DNA of 16,052 nt from Candidatus Rifleibacteriota bacterium (GCA_029565415.1 JAKQOH010000176.1:1-16052); one strand, 5' to 3'; shown: positions 1-7,372, counted from the first letter of the stretch. Translations and numbers: made by a program. The notes: generated from the letters alone by a model not told the origin.

Positions 1-116
1 GTGTTTGATCTGGTTGCGCGGGGGAAGCCTCCATTACCGGATATCGTCCACAAATGCTGGTTTTCTTAGCGGGTTTGTACGAACCTTTTTCATTCTAGGC
101 GGAACCAGCCTCAAAG
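1..116. other. Non-coding left edge downstream of comF
   Basis: No convincing gene lies here. A short imperfect hairpin (GGTTT at 72-76 pairing with GAACC at 81-85 through one U-G pair, loop GTAC) is followed by five T residues on the plus strand. It could be a weak terminator for a plus-strand gene ending left of the window, but the stem is short and no such gene is visible. Confidence 0.3.
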
Positions 117-809
117 TCAACCGATCCGCCGGAAGGAGTGAGCCCAAACCACGGCCTGGAGCCAGGCGGGGCGCAATCGAGCCGCGGCTTCGGCGCAGGC
201 ATCGAGGGTTGCGCCGGTCGTCGCGACGTCGTCGATGATTGCCAGCCTTTTTCCAGCAAATGCTGCGGGAACCAGCCCCTCAGCAAGGGCGAAGGCTCCG
301 ACCGGGTTCGTGGCCCGCTCATCTTCGCCACACTCGGCCTGGGGCCGGGTCTGGCGGATGCGCACGATCGCCGGGGAAACGGGAGCGTCCCACGCAGCCC
401 CGAGCAGGTCGGCAAGAAGTCGGGCCTGGTTGAAGCCCCGTGCCGCCTCGCGGGATGGGTGCAGAGGCACCGGGATGAGCACCTGGGGCCGCCGCTCACG
501 GGGCAGTCCCGCTGCCACGCGGGTGATGGCGCCCGCCAGGTGTTCGAGAAGTCGGGTCGAGGGACGGTATTTCACGGCCTTGATCGCCTCGGACAGGGGC
601 GGCTCGTAGGAGCCCATCGCGAGAATCGGACAGCGGCAGGCGACATCGGCAACCGGCTCGGGGACGTGAAGACGGCCTTGGATTGCCCGGTCGCACGCAT
701 CGCAGAGAACCCGCCCGAGCGGGGTCGGCTGGCGGCAGACGTGGCACGAGAACGGCATGACGCTTTCGATCGCCGCTTCCAGCCAGGTCGCGATTCTCTT
801 CAGCATCAT
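117..809 (-). CDS. comF: ComF-family phosphoribosyltransferase-like protein
   Basis: This is a 230-residue protein of the ComF/GntX family, known for roles in natural DNA uptake and related DNA metabolism; the substrate is generally unknown. An N-terminal zinc-finger region shows CHVC at residues 22-25 and CDAC at 36-39. A type I phosphoribosyltransferase fold follows, with the family motif LIPVPLHPSREAARGFNQAR at 111-130. The PRPP-binding loop IIDDVATTGATLDAC lies at 191-205. The length is normal for the family. Two adjacent ATG codons (807-809 and 804-806) follow a GGGGGAGG purine run. The first ATG is only 1 nt from it and the second 4 nt, so the second may be the true start. The gene lies just downstream of the lpxA terminator, and I see no separate promoter. 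It would then be expressed by readthrough, or from a promoter inside lpxA that I cannot recognise. Confidence 0.9.
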   Translation of the reverse strand: MMLKRIATWLEAAIESVMPFSCHVCRQPTPLGRVLCDACDRAIQGRLHVPEPVADVACRCPILAMGSYEPPLSEAIKAVKYRPSTRLLEHLAGAITRVAAGLPRERRPQVLIPVPLHPSREAARGFNQARLLADLLGAAWDAPVSPAIVRIRQTRPQAECGEDERATNPVGAFALAEGLVPAAFAGKRLAIIDDVATTGATLDACAEAAARLRPAWLQAVVWAHSFRRIG

Positions 810-818
810 CCCTCCCCC

Positions 819-852
819 AAAAGAAAATCACAGAGGGGGGGACCTCTGTGAT
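819..852 (-). terminator. Intrinsic terminator of the lpx operon
   Basis: A perfect 10-bp stem (ATCACAGAGG at 827-836 with CCTCTGTGAT at 843-852) encloses a 6-nt loop. Read on the minus strand it is followed directly by TTTCTTTT (819-826). It begins 24 nt after the lpxA stop codon, so it fits a rho-independent terminator for the lpxD-lpxA transcript. The comF ribosome-binding purine run starts immediately after the T-tract. A small perfect palindrome, CGTGTGACACG (853-863), sits between the lpxA stop and the stem; its role is unclear. Confidence 0.8.
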
Positions 853-876
853 CGTGTGACACGAAACACCCCGTTG

Positions 877-1689
877 CTACTCGGCAGCCTCGCGGTCGGC
901 GGAGGTCTCGCGGGTGCGCTTGTAGACGCCGCGCGTGCTGGTTCCGAGGAACTCGGCGAACTGACGTACGTAGGGATCGCCGGCTTCGGGCATCGCGGCG
1001 AGCTTTTCCTTCGCCTGGGACACGTTCAGGTTCGAGCGGAAAAACATCTTGAACAGGTTGCGGATCGCTTCGATCGACTCGCGGGGAACGCCGTTGCGCT
1101 TGAGGCCAACCGAGTTGAGGCCGATGACGCGGGCCGGGTTGCCATCGATCTTGATGAAGGGCGGAACGTCTTTCACGATCTTGCTCATGCCGCCGATCAT
1201 GACCAGCCCGCCGATCTTGCAGAACTGGTGAATGCCGGTGAAGCCGCCGAGGGTTGCCCGGTCGCCGACGTGGACGTGGCCGGCGAGCGTCACGCAGTTG
1301 GCGCAGGTGACGTAGCTGCCGACCCGGCAGTTGTGGGCAACGTGGACGTAGGCCATGAACAGGTTTTTGTCGCCGATGACGGTTTCGTTTCCGGCTCCTT
1401 CGGCCATGTGGATGGTGACGAATTCGCGGATATGGTTGCCGTTGCCGATCTTCACGAAGGATTTTTCACCGCCGAACTTTCTGTCCTGGGGGGGGCAGCC
1501 GATCGAAACGAACGGGGAAATCAGGTTCTCGCTGCCGATCGTGGTGTATCCCTCGATGTGGCAGTTCGCGCCGACGATCGTTTTCTCGCCGATCTCGACG
1601 TTCGGCCCGATGACCGTGTAAGGCCCCACCTCGACCGTCGGATGGAGTTTCGCCCCCGGTGCAATGATGGCGGTGGGATGAATGCTCAT
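877..1689 (-). CDS. lpxA: UDP-N-acetylglucosamine O-acyltransferase (LpxA)
   Basis: First step of lipid A synthesis: cytoplasmic transfer of a 3-hydroxyacyl chain from ACP to the 3-OH of UDP-GlcNAc. The 270-residue protein begins with MSIHPTAIIAPGAKLHPTVE and shows left-handed beta-helix hexapeptide repeats to about residue 190, then the C-terminal helical domain. The catalytic-site segment VHVAHNC contains His116 and His119; His119 aligns with E. coli His125. GGFTGIHQFC (148-157) and the DVPPF segment are also family-typical. By alignment of the GGMS segment, the acyl-chain ruler position (E. coli Gly173) is Gly167, which would permit a long hydroxyacyl chain of the C14 type; this is an inference. 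The start is supported by a GAAGG-type RBS about 10 nt upstream. The gene lies 32 nt after lpxC::fabZ and is last before a terminator. No lpxB follows. Confidence 0.96.
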   Translation of the reverse strand: MSIHPTAIIAPGAKLHPTVEVGPYTVIGPNVEIGEKTIVGANCHIEGYTTIGSENLISPFVSIGCPPQDRKFGGEKSFVKIGNGNHIREFVTIHMAEGAGNETVIGDKNLFMAYVHVAHNCRVGSYVTCANCVTLAGHVHVGDRATLGGFTGIHQFCKIGGLVMIGGMSKIVKDVPPFIKIDGNPARVIGLNSVGLKRNGVPRESIEAIRNLFKMFFRSNLNVSQAKEKLAAMPEAGDPYVRQFAEFLGTSTRGVYKRTRETSADREAAE

Positions 1690-1721
1690 GGTGCGCTTCC
1701 CTTCTTCCGCTGGTGTGATGA

Positions 1722-3014
1722 TCAGACGATCGTGAACATGAGTTCGCCGTCGGTGACGGTTTCGCCGTCGACTTTGGCTTCCACCTGCACTTTACCGGTA
1801 GAGCCACGAACTTTCAAGACCTTCACGTGCATTTCAAGCTTGTCCCCGGGTACGACCGGCTTCCGGAACCGTACCCCGTCGATACCGCAGAAAAACGGGA
1901 TCTTGCCCTTGTGCTCGGGCTGCGAGAGGAAGAGAACGCCGGCAACCTGGGCCATGGCCTCGACGATTAGAACGCCGGGCATGACGGGCCGCTGCGGGAA
2001 ATGGCCGTTGAAGAACTCTTCGTTCGCCGTGACGTTCTTGTAGCCGATCGCGGAGACTCCGGGCTCGATCGAGACCATGCGGTCGACGAGGAGGAACGGA
2101 TAGCGGTGCGGCAGAATCTGCTTGATTTCTTCGATTTTCATCATGGAGCCGGGATTCCTTTCGTTCTGCTGATGATACATCTCGCACAGGCGGCGTGCCA
2201 GTCTGACGTTCCAGGCATGCCCGGTACGGCTGGCGATGATGTGTCCGCGCATCCGGCGGCCGGTGAGGGCCAGGTCGCCGATGAGATCGAGGATCTTGTG
2301 GAGGGCGAACTCTTCCGGGTCGCGCAGCCCATCGGGGTTCATGACCGACCCGTCACGCCGCACGACGACGGCGTTGTCGAGCGAGCCGCCGAGCGCAAGG
2401 CGTTTTTCCCTGAGCATGTCGAACTCCTCTTCGAAGCCGAAGGTGCGGGCACGGCCGATGCGCTCGAAAAAATTCTTCCCGTCGACGACGAGATGGACCC
2501 GCTGAGGCGGGATGATGTCGTCTTTATACGAGAGATGGAACGTGATCTCGAAGCGGTCGGAAGGGAGGTAGACGATGCTCTTGTCGCCTTCCGAGAGTTC
2601 GCAGAGCTCGCGGATGTCGCATACTTCGGCAGGGACGCCCTGGTCGACGACGCCGGCCTCACGGATCGCATCGGCAAACCGGAACGCGCTGCCGTCCATT
2701 GCCGGGGGCTCGGGGCCGTCGATTTCGACCACGAGATTGTCGATGCCCATGCCGTAGAGGGATGCCATGAGATGCTCGACGGTGTGGACCGTCGCATCGC
2801 CGCACCCGATCGTCGTTCCGCGCAGGACTTCCCGGACATTCCCGGCCCTGGCAGGGATCTCGGGAGAGCCCGGCAGGTCGACGCGCCGGAAGATCACGCC
2901 GGTCCCCGGGGGGGCGGGCAGAAGCGTCAGATGGGCCGGAGCGCCGGTGTGAAGGCCGATTCCCGAAAGAGAAACGGGTTTTCCGATGGTGTTCTGGGTC
3001 GGCTGCTGCGTCAT
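1722..3014 (-). CDS. lpxC/fabZ: Bifunctional LpxC deacetylase / FabZ dehydratase fusion
   Basis: The 430-residue protein joins two enzymes. Residues 1 to about 285 are LpxC, the zinc deacetylase that commits UDP-acyl-GlcNAc to lipid A. TVEHL places the zinc ligand at His81 with catalytic Glu80, and FALHKILDLIGD supplies His239 and Asp243. TGHAWN supplies the general acid His266. Residues about 292-430 are FabZ, the 3-hydroxyacyl-ACP dehydratase, with LPHRYPFLLVDR, the catalytic His338 in NGHFP, PVMPGVLIVEAMAQ with Glu352, and a hot-dog-fold tail. Such fusions are known, best described in Bacteroidetes, and may balance 3-hydroxyacyl-ACP use between lipid A and fatty acids. The start lies 6 nt after the upstream stop and lacks a clear Shine-Dalgarno, suggesting translational coupling. 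A second possible start lies at the domain junction (listed separately). Confidence 0.96.
   Translation of the reverse strand: MTQQPTQNTIGKPVSLSGIGLHTGAPAHLTLLPAPPGTGVIFRRVDLPGSPEIPARAGNVREVLRGTTIGCGDATVHTVEHLMASLYGMGIDNLVVEIDGPEPPAMDGSAFRFADAIREAGVVDQGVPAEVCDIRELCELSEGDKSIVYLPSDRFEITFHLSYKDDIIPPQRVHLVVDGKNFFERIGRARTFGFEEEFDMLREKRLALGGSLDNAVVVRRDGSVMNPDGLRDPEEFALHKILDLIGDLALTGRRMRGHIIASRTGHAWNVRLARRLCEMYHQQNERNPGSMMKIEEIKQILPHRYPFLLVDRMVSIEPGVSAIGYKNVTANEEFFNGHFPQRPVMPGVLIVEAMAQVAGVLFLSQPEHKGKIPFFCGIDGVRFRKPVVPGDKLEMHVKVLKVRGSTGKVQVEAKVDGETVTDGELMFTIV
2139..2161 (-). promoter_or_regulatory. Possible internal start for free FabZ
   Basis: At the LpxC-FabZ junction two consecutive in-frame ATG codons (2142-2144 and 2139-2141, residues 291-292) begin MMKIEEIKQILPHRYPF, which is where stand-alone FabZ proteins normally begin. 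AAAGGAA (2155-2161) lies 11 nt upstream of the first ATG, a longer gap than ideal. It could yield a separate FabZ, or it could be a relic of gene fusion. Confidence 0.35.
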
Positions 3015-3020
3015 GATGGC

Positions 3021-3665
3021 TCAGAAAGACTTGATGTACTGGATCTGGTAGATGGCCGTGTCGTTGCCGCCGTTCCCGTCGTCGCGGCGGGCGTATTCGA
3101 GGCTCACGCCGGGATAGGGACGCATTTTGAGGCCATAGGAGGTCAGGCCGTCGCACCGCTCGGCGGCAAGGATGACAAGCGGAAGGATCGTTTTCTCGGC
3201 GCCGATGAAGGATTTCTTCTCGGTGGTGACGGGATCCTTGATGATGCCGCCGTGAATCGACGCCGCAAACGATTCGAACGTTTTGGAACCGGCGAAGTAG
3301 AAGACCCGGGATCCGAGGGTCATGCCGGCATCGCCGACGCCCCAGACGATGTTCGGGAACAGCTTGTCCTCTTCGAGCACGGTCATCTTGAAGTTGAGCA
3401 CCGTCTTTCCGGATTCGGCATCGTTCATGTGGCGGACACCGGACAGTTCGAGGAATTTGCCGAAGGGCTGGGCATACATGATCATGTTATGACCATCGTC
3501 GCTGGTGTAGGTGGTCATGCGGGTGAAATACGCCGTCGGCAGGGTGATGTTCGACGAGCCGAGATACCGGAGCCGGGAGGTCTGGGCGGCGGCGGCCGGG
3601 GTGACGGCCCCTGCCAGCAGGATTCCCGTGAGGGCGGTCAGAAGGGCAAGAGCGGTTCGTTTCAT
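3021..3665 (-). CDS. Exported protein, probable small outer-membrane beta-barrel
   Basis: I cannot name the family. The 214-residue product begins with a clear signal peptide (MKRT, hydrophobic stretch 5-20, AAAAQ with probable cleavage near residue 27). The rest is free of transmembrane helices and rich in alternating polar/hydrophobic strands. It ends in IYQIQYIKSF, an aromatic-terminated strand resembling the beta-signal read by BamA; BamA here ends in FNFGSSF. The segment NIVWGVGDAG (about 105-114) and the later FYFAGSK recall YjbH-like outer-membrane proteins, but this is a weak impression. Its start overlaps the lpxD stop by 4 nt (ATGA), and lpxC begins 6 nt after its stop, so it is embedded in the lipid A operon. 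A role in outer-membrane or LPS assembly is inferred from position only. Confidence 0.85.
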   Translation of the reverse strand: MKRTALALLTALTGILLAGAVTPAAAAQTSRLRYLGSSNITLPTAYFTRMTTYTSDDGHNMIMYAQPFGKFLELSGVRHMNDAESGKTVLNFKMTVLEEDKLFPNIVWGVGDAGMTLGSRVFYFAGSKTFESFAASIHGGIIKDPVTTEKKSFIGAEKTILPLVILAAERCDGLTSYGLKMRPYPGVSLEYARRDDGNGGNDTAIYQIQYIKSF

Positions 3666-4732
3666 TGCGTTTCCTCGGCTGGTTCAACCCCGATCCGGAC
3701 CTGGATCGCCCGGAGCGTCTTGAGCATCTCCGGCAAGCGGCGCAGGGCCGCCATGACCCGTTTCTCCTCGGTGTGCGGTTTGAGCGGGAAGCCGGACATC
3801 ATGCTGCCCGGCGGCACATCCTGCGTGACGACGCCCCGGGCCGCGATCGTGCTGCCGCGGCCGATGGTGACGTGGCCGACAGTTCCGACCTGGCCGGCGA
3901 GGGTAACACGATCTTCGAGAATGGTGCTGCCGGAAACGCCGACCTGAGCCACGATAATGCACTGCTTTCCCACCACGACGTTGTGCGCGAGGTGAACGAG
4001 GTTGTCGATTTTGGTGCCGTCTCCGACCCGAGTCGCGCCCATGGTGGCACGGTCGATCGTGACATTGGCCCCTATCTCAACATCGGCACCGATGTCGACG
4101 ATGCCTACCTGTGGAATTTTCGCATGGCCCTCGGCCGTCGTCAGGAAGCCGAATCCATCGCTTCCAAGAACGGCCCCGGCATGGATGATGCAGCGCGGCC
4201 CGATCCGGCAGCGGTCGAGCAGCTTTGCACCGGCATGCAGCCGGGTTTCAGGACCGACAACAGCCGAACGGCCAACGTAGGCATGGGCACCGATCCAGGC
4301 TCCGGCTCCGATCACGGCATGGGCTTCGACGACGGCCATCGGCCCGATGATTGCGGTCAGATCGACATCGGCGGACTCGTCGACGAACGCGGTGGGGTGA
4401 ATCCCCGGGGCGGGGCGGTTTTCGGGATGGAAATACCGGAGTGCCGCGAGGAAGCCCTGGTAGGGGTTCGTGAACCGGATCGAAGGGATCGGGAGCGGGC
4501 CGGACTTCTCCGGGGCGATGACGGCGACCGCCTGGGATGTCTTCAGCTGATCGAGATGTTTCGCGTACTGCTTCGCGTCGGAAAGGAAGGTGATATCGCC
4601 AGGCGCTGCGTCGGCGAGCGCGGCGATGCCCGAGATGAGCGGTCCCGGGCCCTCCCCGTCGAGGCGGCCGCCCAGAATGCGGGCAAGCTCGGCGAGAGGG
4701 ACGGGCACGGGGGAGGCGGGATTGTGGCTCAT
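3662..4732 (-). CDS. lpxD: UDP-3-O-acylglucosamine N-acyltransferase (LpxD)
   Basis: Third step of lipid A synthesis: N-acylation of UDP-3-O-acyl-glucosamine in the cytoplasm. From the chosen ATG (MSHNPASPVPVPLAELA) the protein has 356 residues, close to the family norm. The N-terminal uridine-binding domain includes PGDITFLSD. Hexapeptide repeats follow from about PGIHPTAFVD onward. NLVHLAHNVVVG contains the catalytic His (residue 250 here, aligning with E. coli His239). DVPPGSMMSGFP leads into the C-terminal helix. The frame is open 17 codons further upstream to an ATG at 4781-4783, but that codon lies in the loop of a strong terminator-like hairpin, so I place the start at 4730-4732, preceded by GAGG. 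The stop overlaps the next gene by ATGA. Confidence 0.95.
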   Translation of the reverse strand: MSHNPASPVPVPLAELARILGGRLDGEGPGPLISGIAALADAAPGDITFLSDAKQYAKHLDQLKTSQAVAVIAPEKSGPLPIPSIRFTNPYQGFLAALRYFHPENRPAPGIHPTAFVDESADVDLTAIIGPMAVVEAHAVIGAGAWIGAHAYVGRSAVVGPETRLHAGAKLLDRCRIGPRCIIHAGAVLGSDGFGFLTTAEGHAKIPQVGIVDIGADVEIGANVTIDRATMGATRVGDGTKIDNLVHLAHNVVVGKQCIIVAQVGVSGSTILEDRVTLAGQVGTVGHVTIGRGSTIAARGVVTQDVPPGSMMSGFPLKPHTEEKRVMAALRRLPEMLKTLRAIQVRIGVEPAEETQ

Positions 4733-4766
4733 GCCGTCATCATTCCTCACGATTCGCGTCTCGTGC

Positions 4767-4800
4767 AAAAGCGCCCGCGCCAATGATGCGGCGCGGGCGC
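4767..4800 (-). terminator. Terminator or attenuator between skp and lpxD
   Basis: A perfect 11-bp GC-only stem (GCGCCCGCGCC at 4771-4781 with GGCGCGGGCGC at 4790-4800) encloses an 8-nt loop. On the minus strand four T residues (4767-4770) follow. It starts 13 nt after the skp stop. The T-run is short, so partial termination within a longer bamA-to-lpxA transcript is as likely as full termination. I found no promoter between the hairpin and lpxD. Confidence 0.65.
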
Positions 4801-4813
4801 CCAGCGGGCAGGG

Positions 4814-5413
4814 TCATTTCCCCTTCTTGGCGGCCGGGGCCGCGGCGGGAGCGGCAGCCGGAGCGGCGCCGTTCAGAGCTGACAGCACGTCGTCCGTGAT
4901 GTCGAGGCCGCCGAAGTAGCAGAACCGCTTTTCGAACACGGCTTCGAGGTTCTTCGACTTGGCGATGCGGGCGATGACGTTGTCGACCTTCTCGTCGAGG
5001 GCCTTGGAGAGACCGCCCATTTTCTCTTCTTCCAGCTCGTACAGGCGCTTCTGGGACTCCTCGAAGAACTTCTGCAGCTCGGAGTTCGCGTTGGCGAGGG
5101 CTTCACGCTGGGCGCGGAGCTGGGGCTCGAGGGCCTTGGCTTCGTTTTCCTTCTTGCCGTCGCGCAACTCCTGCATTTTCTTGGCGATTTCGACATACTT
5201 CGCATCGAGATCCGAAACCTGCTTCTTGCGGGTGTCGAGATCTTTCTGGAGCTTGGTCTTTTCGCTTTCGAGGTAACTCTTGGTTTTCTGGGTCTCGGAG
5301 TATTTGGCGAACAGCTTGCCGGCGTCGACGTAGCCGAACGAAAAAGCTGCAGCCGCCGAAGGCAGAGCCAGAAGACCAGCCATCAGACCCAGGTGCAACA
5401 ATACTTTCTTCAT
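4814..5413 (-). CDS. skp: Periplasmic chaperone Skp/OmpH
   Basis: The OmpH/Skp family holds unfolded outer-membrane proteins in the periplasm for delivery to BamA. The 199-residue precursor has a signal peptide (MKKVLLHLGLMAGLLALPSA, cleavage near AAA-FSFG). The family opening GYVDAGKLF follows, then a long charged coiled coil (about 45-150, rich in K, E and Q) that forms the tentacles. The C-terminal part (ENRF-type segment seen as EKRFCYFGGLDITDDVLSAL) is normal for the family. A low-complexity Ala/Pro tail with final KKGK makes it longer than E. coli Skp. AAGGAG lies about 11 nt before the ATG. It follows bamA by 44 nt, the usual arrangement. Confidence 0.93.
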   Translation of the reverse strand: MKKVLLHLGLMAGLLALPSAAAAFSFGYVDAGKLFAKYSETQKTKSYLESEKTKLQKDLDTRKKQVSDLDAKYVEIAKKMQELRDGKKENEAKALEPQLRAQREALANANSELQKFFEESQKRLYELEEEKMGGLSKALDEKVDNVIARIAKSKNLEAVFEKRFCYFGGLDITDDVLSALNGAAPAAAPAAAPAAKKGK

Positions 5414-5457
5414 GAAAAACAGATCTCCTTGTGTATGTTGAGTTGAACTCTGAAGTG

Positions 5458-7182
5458 TCAGAATGAACTGCCGAAATTGAAATACGTGCGGCCGTCGCCG
5501 CGGTCGCTCGCCTTGCCGTGATCGATCGCGACGGGGCCGAGCGGTGTCTGGAGCCGGATACCGAAGCCGAAGCCGCTCTTCGCATCGAAATCCTTGGAGA
5601 GCTGATTATAATCGAGACCCCAGGCGCTTCCCACGTCGTAGAAGCCGACCAGATCGAAGTTCTTCGCGATGTTCTGCCGGATCTCGAAGTTCCCGTAGAG
5701 CAGCTTGGTGCCGAGGAACTCGCGTTCGCGATACCCGCGCACCGTGTCGCTGCCGCCGACCGAGAACATGTCATAGACGGGAACGAACCCGTCCCCGATC
5801 GAGGCGCGGCCGCCGACGCCCTGGATGGCGAAAACGGTTTTCTTGTTCTTCGACACGGGGAAGTAGCGGCGAAGCGAGAGGACGTATTTCGTGTACTGGT
5901 TCGCGCCGCGCAGCAGGCCGCCGGTCGTCTCGACCCAGAAGGTGTCGTGCATGCCGCCCGAGGGACGGAACCGGTTGTCGCGGGTATCCTTGTCGAGGAT
6001 CGCGCCGAAGCTCTGGATGCGGCCATTCACGACGCCGAGCGGGGCCGAGGCGAGGGTTTCGTCGGTCGGGTTCAGGTTGATATCCTCGTCGCGGAACCGG
6101 AACGAAAGATCGACGTCGCGCCGGAGACGGCGGCCGAGGGTGATGTTTCCGCCCTTGCGCTCTTCGTCGTATTCCGTGAGGGTATTGCCGAGGCTGTACA
6201 GGTTGCGGGTATATTTGGTGTTATACAGATCGACGCCGAAGCTCCTGGGCTTGTCGTTCAGCCACGGATCGAAGTATCCGACCTCGAACGTCTGGACGCC
6301 GCCGAACTCGGTCTTCCCGTAGATGCGCTTGCCTTCGCCCTTGAAGTTGTTCTGGGAAAGGTTCGCGAAGCCGACGAGGCCGTTGAGCGAGCTGTAGCCG
6401 CCGCCGACGCCGGCCCGGCCGGTCTTCTGCTCGACGACCTGGATCACGAGCACGACTTCCTCGGGGGTCTTGCCGGGCAGATGGTCGCGCTTCACTTCCT
6501 CGAAGAAGCCGAGGTTGTAGATGCGCTGCAGGTCACGAACGATCTTGTTGTTGTCGTAGATCTCGCCGGGTTTCACGGTCAGTTCGCGGCGAACGACCTT
6601 TTCCTTGGTTTTCTTGAGGCCTTCGATGCGCACTTCGGTCAGCATGCTCTCGGTGACCTCGACGAAGATCTTCGATCCTTTCTCTTTCACGTAGGCGTCG
6701 GTCACCTTCGAGAAGAGATATCCTTCACGGGCAAGCAGCTCGTTGATGTTCTGAATATCCTGGGTGAGCAGCTTCGAGTTGAAAACCGTGCCGATCTTGC
6801 TTTCCATGGCCTTCTCGATCTTCTCGTGCGAGACCTTGGTGCAGCCCTTCACCTCGATGCTGTCGATGATCGCGTTTTCTTCGACCTTGAACACGAGCAG
6901 CTTTCCCTTGGCGTCGGAGCGGATATCGGCGCCGACATAGGAAAAATACCCCATCTCGCCAAGCCGGGCGATTTCGGCCTGGATGGCTTCCTGCTCGAGC
7001 CGGTCGCCGACCTTCATCTTCAGATTCATCAGAATCGTCGACTCGGGGATCATCTTGTTGCCCTCGGCCTTGAACCCGACGACCAGGTTGCTTTCGAAGC
7101 CGAAAACCATGCCGGCGATCAGGAACAGGCCGAAGAGAGAGCCTGTCAGAAATTTGGAAATAGTCGTGCGACGCGGGCTCAT
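5458..7182 (-). CDS. bamA: Outer-membrane assembly factor BamA, three POTRA domains
   Basis: BamA is the Omp85 insertase that folds beta-barrel proteins into the outer membrane. From the chosen ATG the protein has 574 residues. It has a basic-hydrophobic signal (about 1-28), then three POTRA domains at about 31-105 (VGFKAEGNKMI), 106-183 (IDSIEVKG) and 184-253 (TEVRIEG). A 16-strand-type barrel runs from about 257 to the end. The essential loop-6 motif is GGSDTVRGYRERE, with VRGY at 481-484. The C-terminus FNFGSSF is a terminal beta-signal. Enterobacterial BamA has five POTRAs and about 800 residues, so this is a short form. The open frame extends further upstream, but AAGGAG at 7187-7192, 4 nt before the ATG at 7180-7182, decides the start. 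First gene of the bamA-skp-lpx cluster. Confidence 0.94.
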   Translation of the reverse strand: MSPRRTTISKFLTGSLFGLFLIAGMVFGFESNLVVGFKAEGNKMIPESTILMNLKMKVGDRLEQEAIQAEIARLGEMGYFSYVGADIRSDAKGKLLVFKVEENAIIDSIEVKGCTKVSHEKIEKAMESKIGTVFNSKLLTQDIQNINELLAREGYLFSKVTDAYVKEKGSKIFVEVTESMLTEVRIEGLKKTKEKVVRRELTVKPGEIYDNNKIVRDLQRIYNLGFFEEVKRDHLPGKTPEEVVLVIQVVEQKTGRAGVGGGYSSLNGLVGFANLSQNNFKGEGKRIYGKTEFGGVQTFEVGYFDPWLNDKPRSFGVDLYNTKYTRNLYSLGNTLTEYDEERKGGNITLGRRLRRDVDLSFRFRDEDINLNPTDETLASAPLGVVNGRIQSFGAILDKDTRDNRFRPSGGMHDTFWVETTGGLLRGANQYTKYVLSLRRYFPVSKNKKTVFAIQGVGGRASIGDGFVPVYDMFSVGGSDTVRGYREREFLGTKLLYGNFEIRQNIAKNFDLVGFYDVGSAWGLDYNQLSKDFDAKSGFGFGIRLQTPLGPVAIDHGKASDRGDGRTYFNFGSSF

Positions 7183-7186
7183 AGCG

Positions 7187-7192
7187 CTCCTT
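7187..7192 (-). promoter_or_regulatory. bamA ribosome-binding site
   Basis: AAGGAG lies 4 nt before the ATG at 7180-7182 and selects this start over the upstream in-frame start at 7314, which would put coding sequence across the promoter. Confidence 0.75.
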
Positions 7193-7221
7193 ACAAAGGA
7201 AAGTCTTATCTGAGTATGGGC

Positions 7222-7250
7222 ATGATACGCACCGGCTCCCCGAATGTCAA
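7222..7250 (-). promoter_or_regulatory. Sigma70-type promoter of bamA
   Basis: On the minus strand TTGACA (7245-7250), a 17-nt spacer and TATCAT (7222-7227) form a near-consensus promoter. The predicted transcription start is near 7215. That gives a leader of about 33 nt carrying the bamA ribosome-binding site. Confidence 0.75.
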
Positions 7251-7295
7251 GGAACCGGCTCAGGAAGCCGTTTTGCCGGAACCGACGCGGTGTTC

Positions 7296-7324
7296 TTGTC
7301 AGGATCAGCCGCATGATTTATGCT
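7296..7324 (+). promoter_or_regulatory. Possible sigma70-type promoter of the helicase gene
   Basis: TTGTCA (7296-7301), a 17-nt spacer and TATGCT (7319-7324) match the -35 well and the -10 moderately. The predicted start near 7331 leaves a leader of about 57 nt before the GTG. It is divergent from the bamA promoter, with about 45 bp between the two -35 boxes. Confidence 0.5.
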
Positions 7325-7372
7325 ATCGCCCGGAGCTGCGAGGCACGTCGTGCATCGTGCGAACCGGCAACC

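Noticed and set aside
138..851. 237-codon open frame on the plus strand
   Set aside because: Antisense to comF, which has intact zinc-finger and phosphoribosyltransferase motifs.
2001..3947. 648-codon open frame on the plus strand
   Set aside because: Antisense to lpxC::fabZ, the small exported protein and part of lpxD, all of which have clear motifs. No recognisable domain in the antisense product.
4814..4870. GCC/GGC-rich tract at the skp 3' end as a frameshift or insertion
   Set aside because: It stays in frame as an Ala/Pro tail ending in KKGK, and such tails are common on OmpH-family proteins.
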